The translations under genes and the position numbers were made by a program. Below the pieces are notes generated by a model that saw only the letters and a program-made list of their open reading frames with translations, had not been told where the DNA came from and did not search any database. A stretch of 5,365 bases of DNA, taken from Micrococcales bacterium. Lineage in GTDB: Bacteria > Actinomycetota > Actinomycetes > Actinomycetales > Cellulomonadaceae. The stretch covers positions 1-5,365 of the forward strand of contig WRCL01000166.1 in NCBI GenBank assembly GCA_009783975.1, given 5' to 3'. Positions 4,437-5,365 of the stretch are shown here, one piece after another. How positions within the stretch are numbered: position 1 is the first letter of the stretch; each line of letters starts with the position of its first letter.

Positions 4437-5365
4437 TCAGACGTCTTCGATGACAGGCAGGGTGTGCCAGATGCGGGCGATGTAGTCGCGCACCGACCGG
4501 TCTGAGGAGAAGAACCCTGAGCGGGCCACGTTGAGGATCGCCGAACGTGACCATGCCTCAGGGTCGGCGTACGCGGCGTCGACCCTGGCCTGGGCCTCGA
4601 TGTAGGCGGCGTAGTCGGCGAGGACCAAGAACCGGTCTTCGTGGAGCAGGTTGGCCACGACCGGTTCGAACACCGACGCCTCCCCGTCGGAGAACGCCCC
4701 CGAGGCGATGAGGTCGATCGCCGCGCGCAGGTCAGCGTTCTGCTCGTAGCAGGCCGACGGGTGGTACCCGGACGTGACGAGGTCTTCGGCTTCAGGTTCG
4801 GTGAGGCCGAACAAGAAGAAGTGCTCGTCGCCGACCAGCTGGCGGATCTCGACGTTCGCCCCGTCATCAGTGCCGATGGTCAGCGCCCCGTTGAGGGCGA
4901 ACTTCATGTTCCCGGTACCAGAGGCTTCCTTGCCAGCCAGCGAGATCTGCTCGGACAGGTCCGCGGCGGGCACGATCCGCTCGGCGAGGGTGACGTTGTA
5001 GTTCGGCGGGAACGCCACGGTGAGCAGCTGGTTGACGACAGGGTCAGCGTTGACGACCCGGCCCACAGCGTTGATGAGACCGATGACGAGCTTGGCCATC
5101 CGGTACCCCGGGGCGGCCTTGGCCCCGAAGACGAACACCCGCGGTGTGACCTCCTCGGGGGCCAGCGCCCCGGTGTGGAGCTTGTTGTACAAGGTGACGA
5201 TATGCAGGACGTTGAGCATCTGGCGCTTGTACTCGTGCAGGCGTTTGACCATGACGTCGTACATGCGGTCGGGGGCCAGCGACATCGCGTCGCGGGTGGC
5301 CAGCAACCGGGCCAGGCGGATCTTGTTGCTGCGTTTGACCTGCCGGAACCGGGCGCGGAACTCAG
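4437..5365 (-). CDS. glgP: Glycogen/starch/alpha-glucan phosphorylase, C-terminal part (5' end outside window)
   Basis: The last 308 codons of a protein that is normally about 800 residues. Glycogen phosphorylase (GT35) releases glucose-1-phosphate from alpha-1,4-glucan with phosphate, using pyridoxal phosphate, in the cytoplasm. Visible family motifs, numbered from the first full codon (5363-5361): FRQVKRSNKIRLA near the start, KRLHEYKRQMLN at 40-51, GAKAAPGY at 80-87, and EASGTGNMKF at 146-155 with the cofactor lysine at 154. The C-terminus YIARIWHTLPV fits full length. One oddity: GTDDGANVEI has Asp at residue 166, where rabbit and many bacterial enzymes have Met or Leu; the second Asp, Gly, Ala and Asn are kept. 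In-frame TTG or ATG codons near 5306 are internal, because the frame continues with conserved sequence to the right edge. Upstream partners are not visible. Confidence 0.96.
   Translation of the reverse strand, partial: EFRARFRQVKRSNKIRLARLLATRDAMSLAPDRMYDVMVKRLHEYKRQMLNVLHIVTLYNKLHTGALAPEEVTPRVFVFGAKAAPGYRMAKLVIGLINAVGRVVNADPVVNQLLTVAFPPNYNVTLAERIVPAADLSEQISLAGKEASGTGNMKFALNGALTIGTDDGANVEIRQLVGDEHFFLFGLTEPEAEDLVTSGYHPSACYEQNADLRAAIDLIASGAFSDGEASVFEPVVANLLHEDRFLVLADYAAYIEAQARVDAAYADPEAWSRSAILNVARSGFFSSDRSVRDYIARIWHTLPVIEDV

Overview
The window is GC-rich. Reading frames show strong third-position GC bias, and GTG is a plausible start codon for one gene. Together with the protein types present, this suggests a chromosomal segment of an actinobacterium (Actinomycetota, perhaps Micrococcales-like). 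That placement is an inference from composition and gene content, not from a marker gene.

Layout from left to right. (1) Positions 1-1227, minus strand: an AbiE-type (type IV) toxin-antitoxin pair. The antitoxin/repressor gene abiEi is complete. The nucleotidyltransferase toxin gene abiEii starts inside its stop codon (ATGA overlap) and runs off the left edge. A perfect 10-bp inverted repeat with a 7-bp spacer lies just upstream of the likely abiEi start and is the obvious candidate autoregulatory operator. (2) Positions 1228-1397: the divergent promoter region between abiEi and a plus-strand gene. (3) Positions 1398-1823, plus strand: a small single-domain cupin with a good ribosome binding site. 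(4) Positions 1831-1923: a striking perfect 45-bp inverted repeat with a 3-nt centre. It fills the gap between the cupin gene and the convergent gene on the minus strand, and its outer base is part of that gene's stop codon. Each arm carries its own smaller inverted repeat, so it looks like a REP/MITE-type palindromic element that may also act as a two-way terminator.

(5) Positions 1923-4347, minus strand: three tightly packed genes of unknown function that look like one operon. In transcription order these are a 121-residue protein made of four zinc ribbons (16 cysteines), a 255-residue protein with an N-terminal CxxC, a glycine-rich segment and three C-terminal zinc ribbons, and a 422-residue protein with an internally duplicated module, an acidic Ala/Asp/Glu linker and a separate C-terminal domain. 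(6) Positions 4437-5365, minus strand: the C-terminal 308 residues of glycogen phosphorylase, with the pyridoxal-phosphate lysine motif intact. It lies 89 bp upstream of the zinc-ribbon genes in the same direction, so readthrough is possible but a functional link is not shown.

The parts most worth following are the palindromic element at 1831-1923 and the zinc-ribbon/duplicated-module operon. The AbiE pair is a known kind of system with a well-defined candidate operator.
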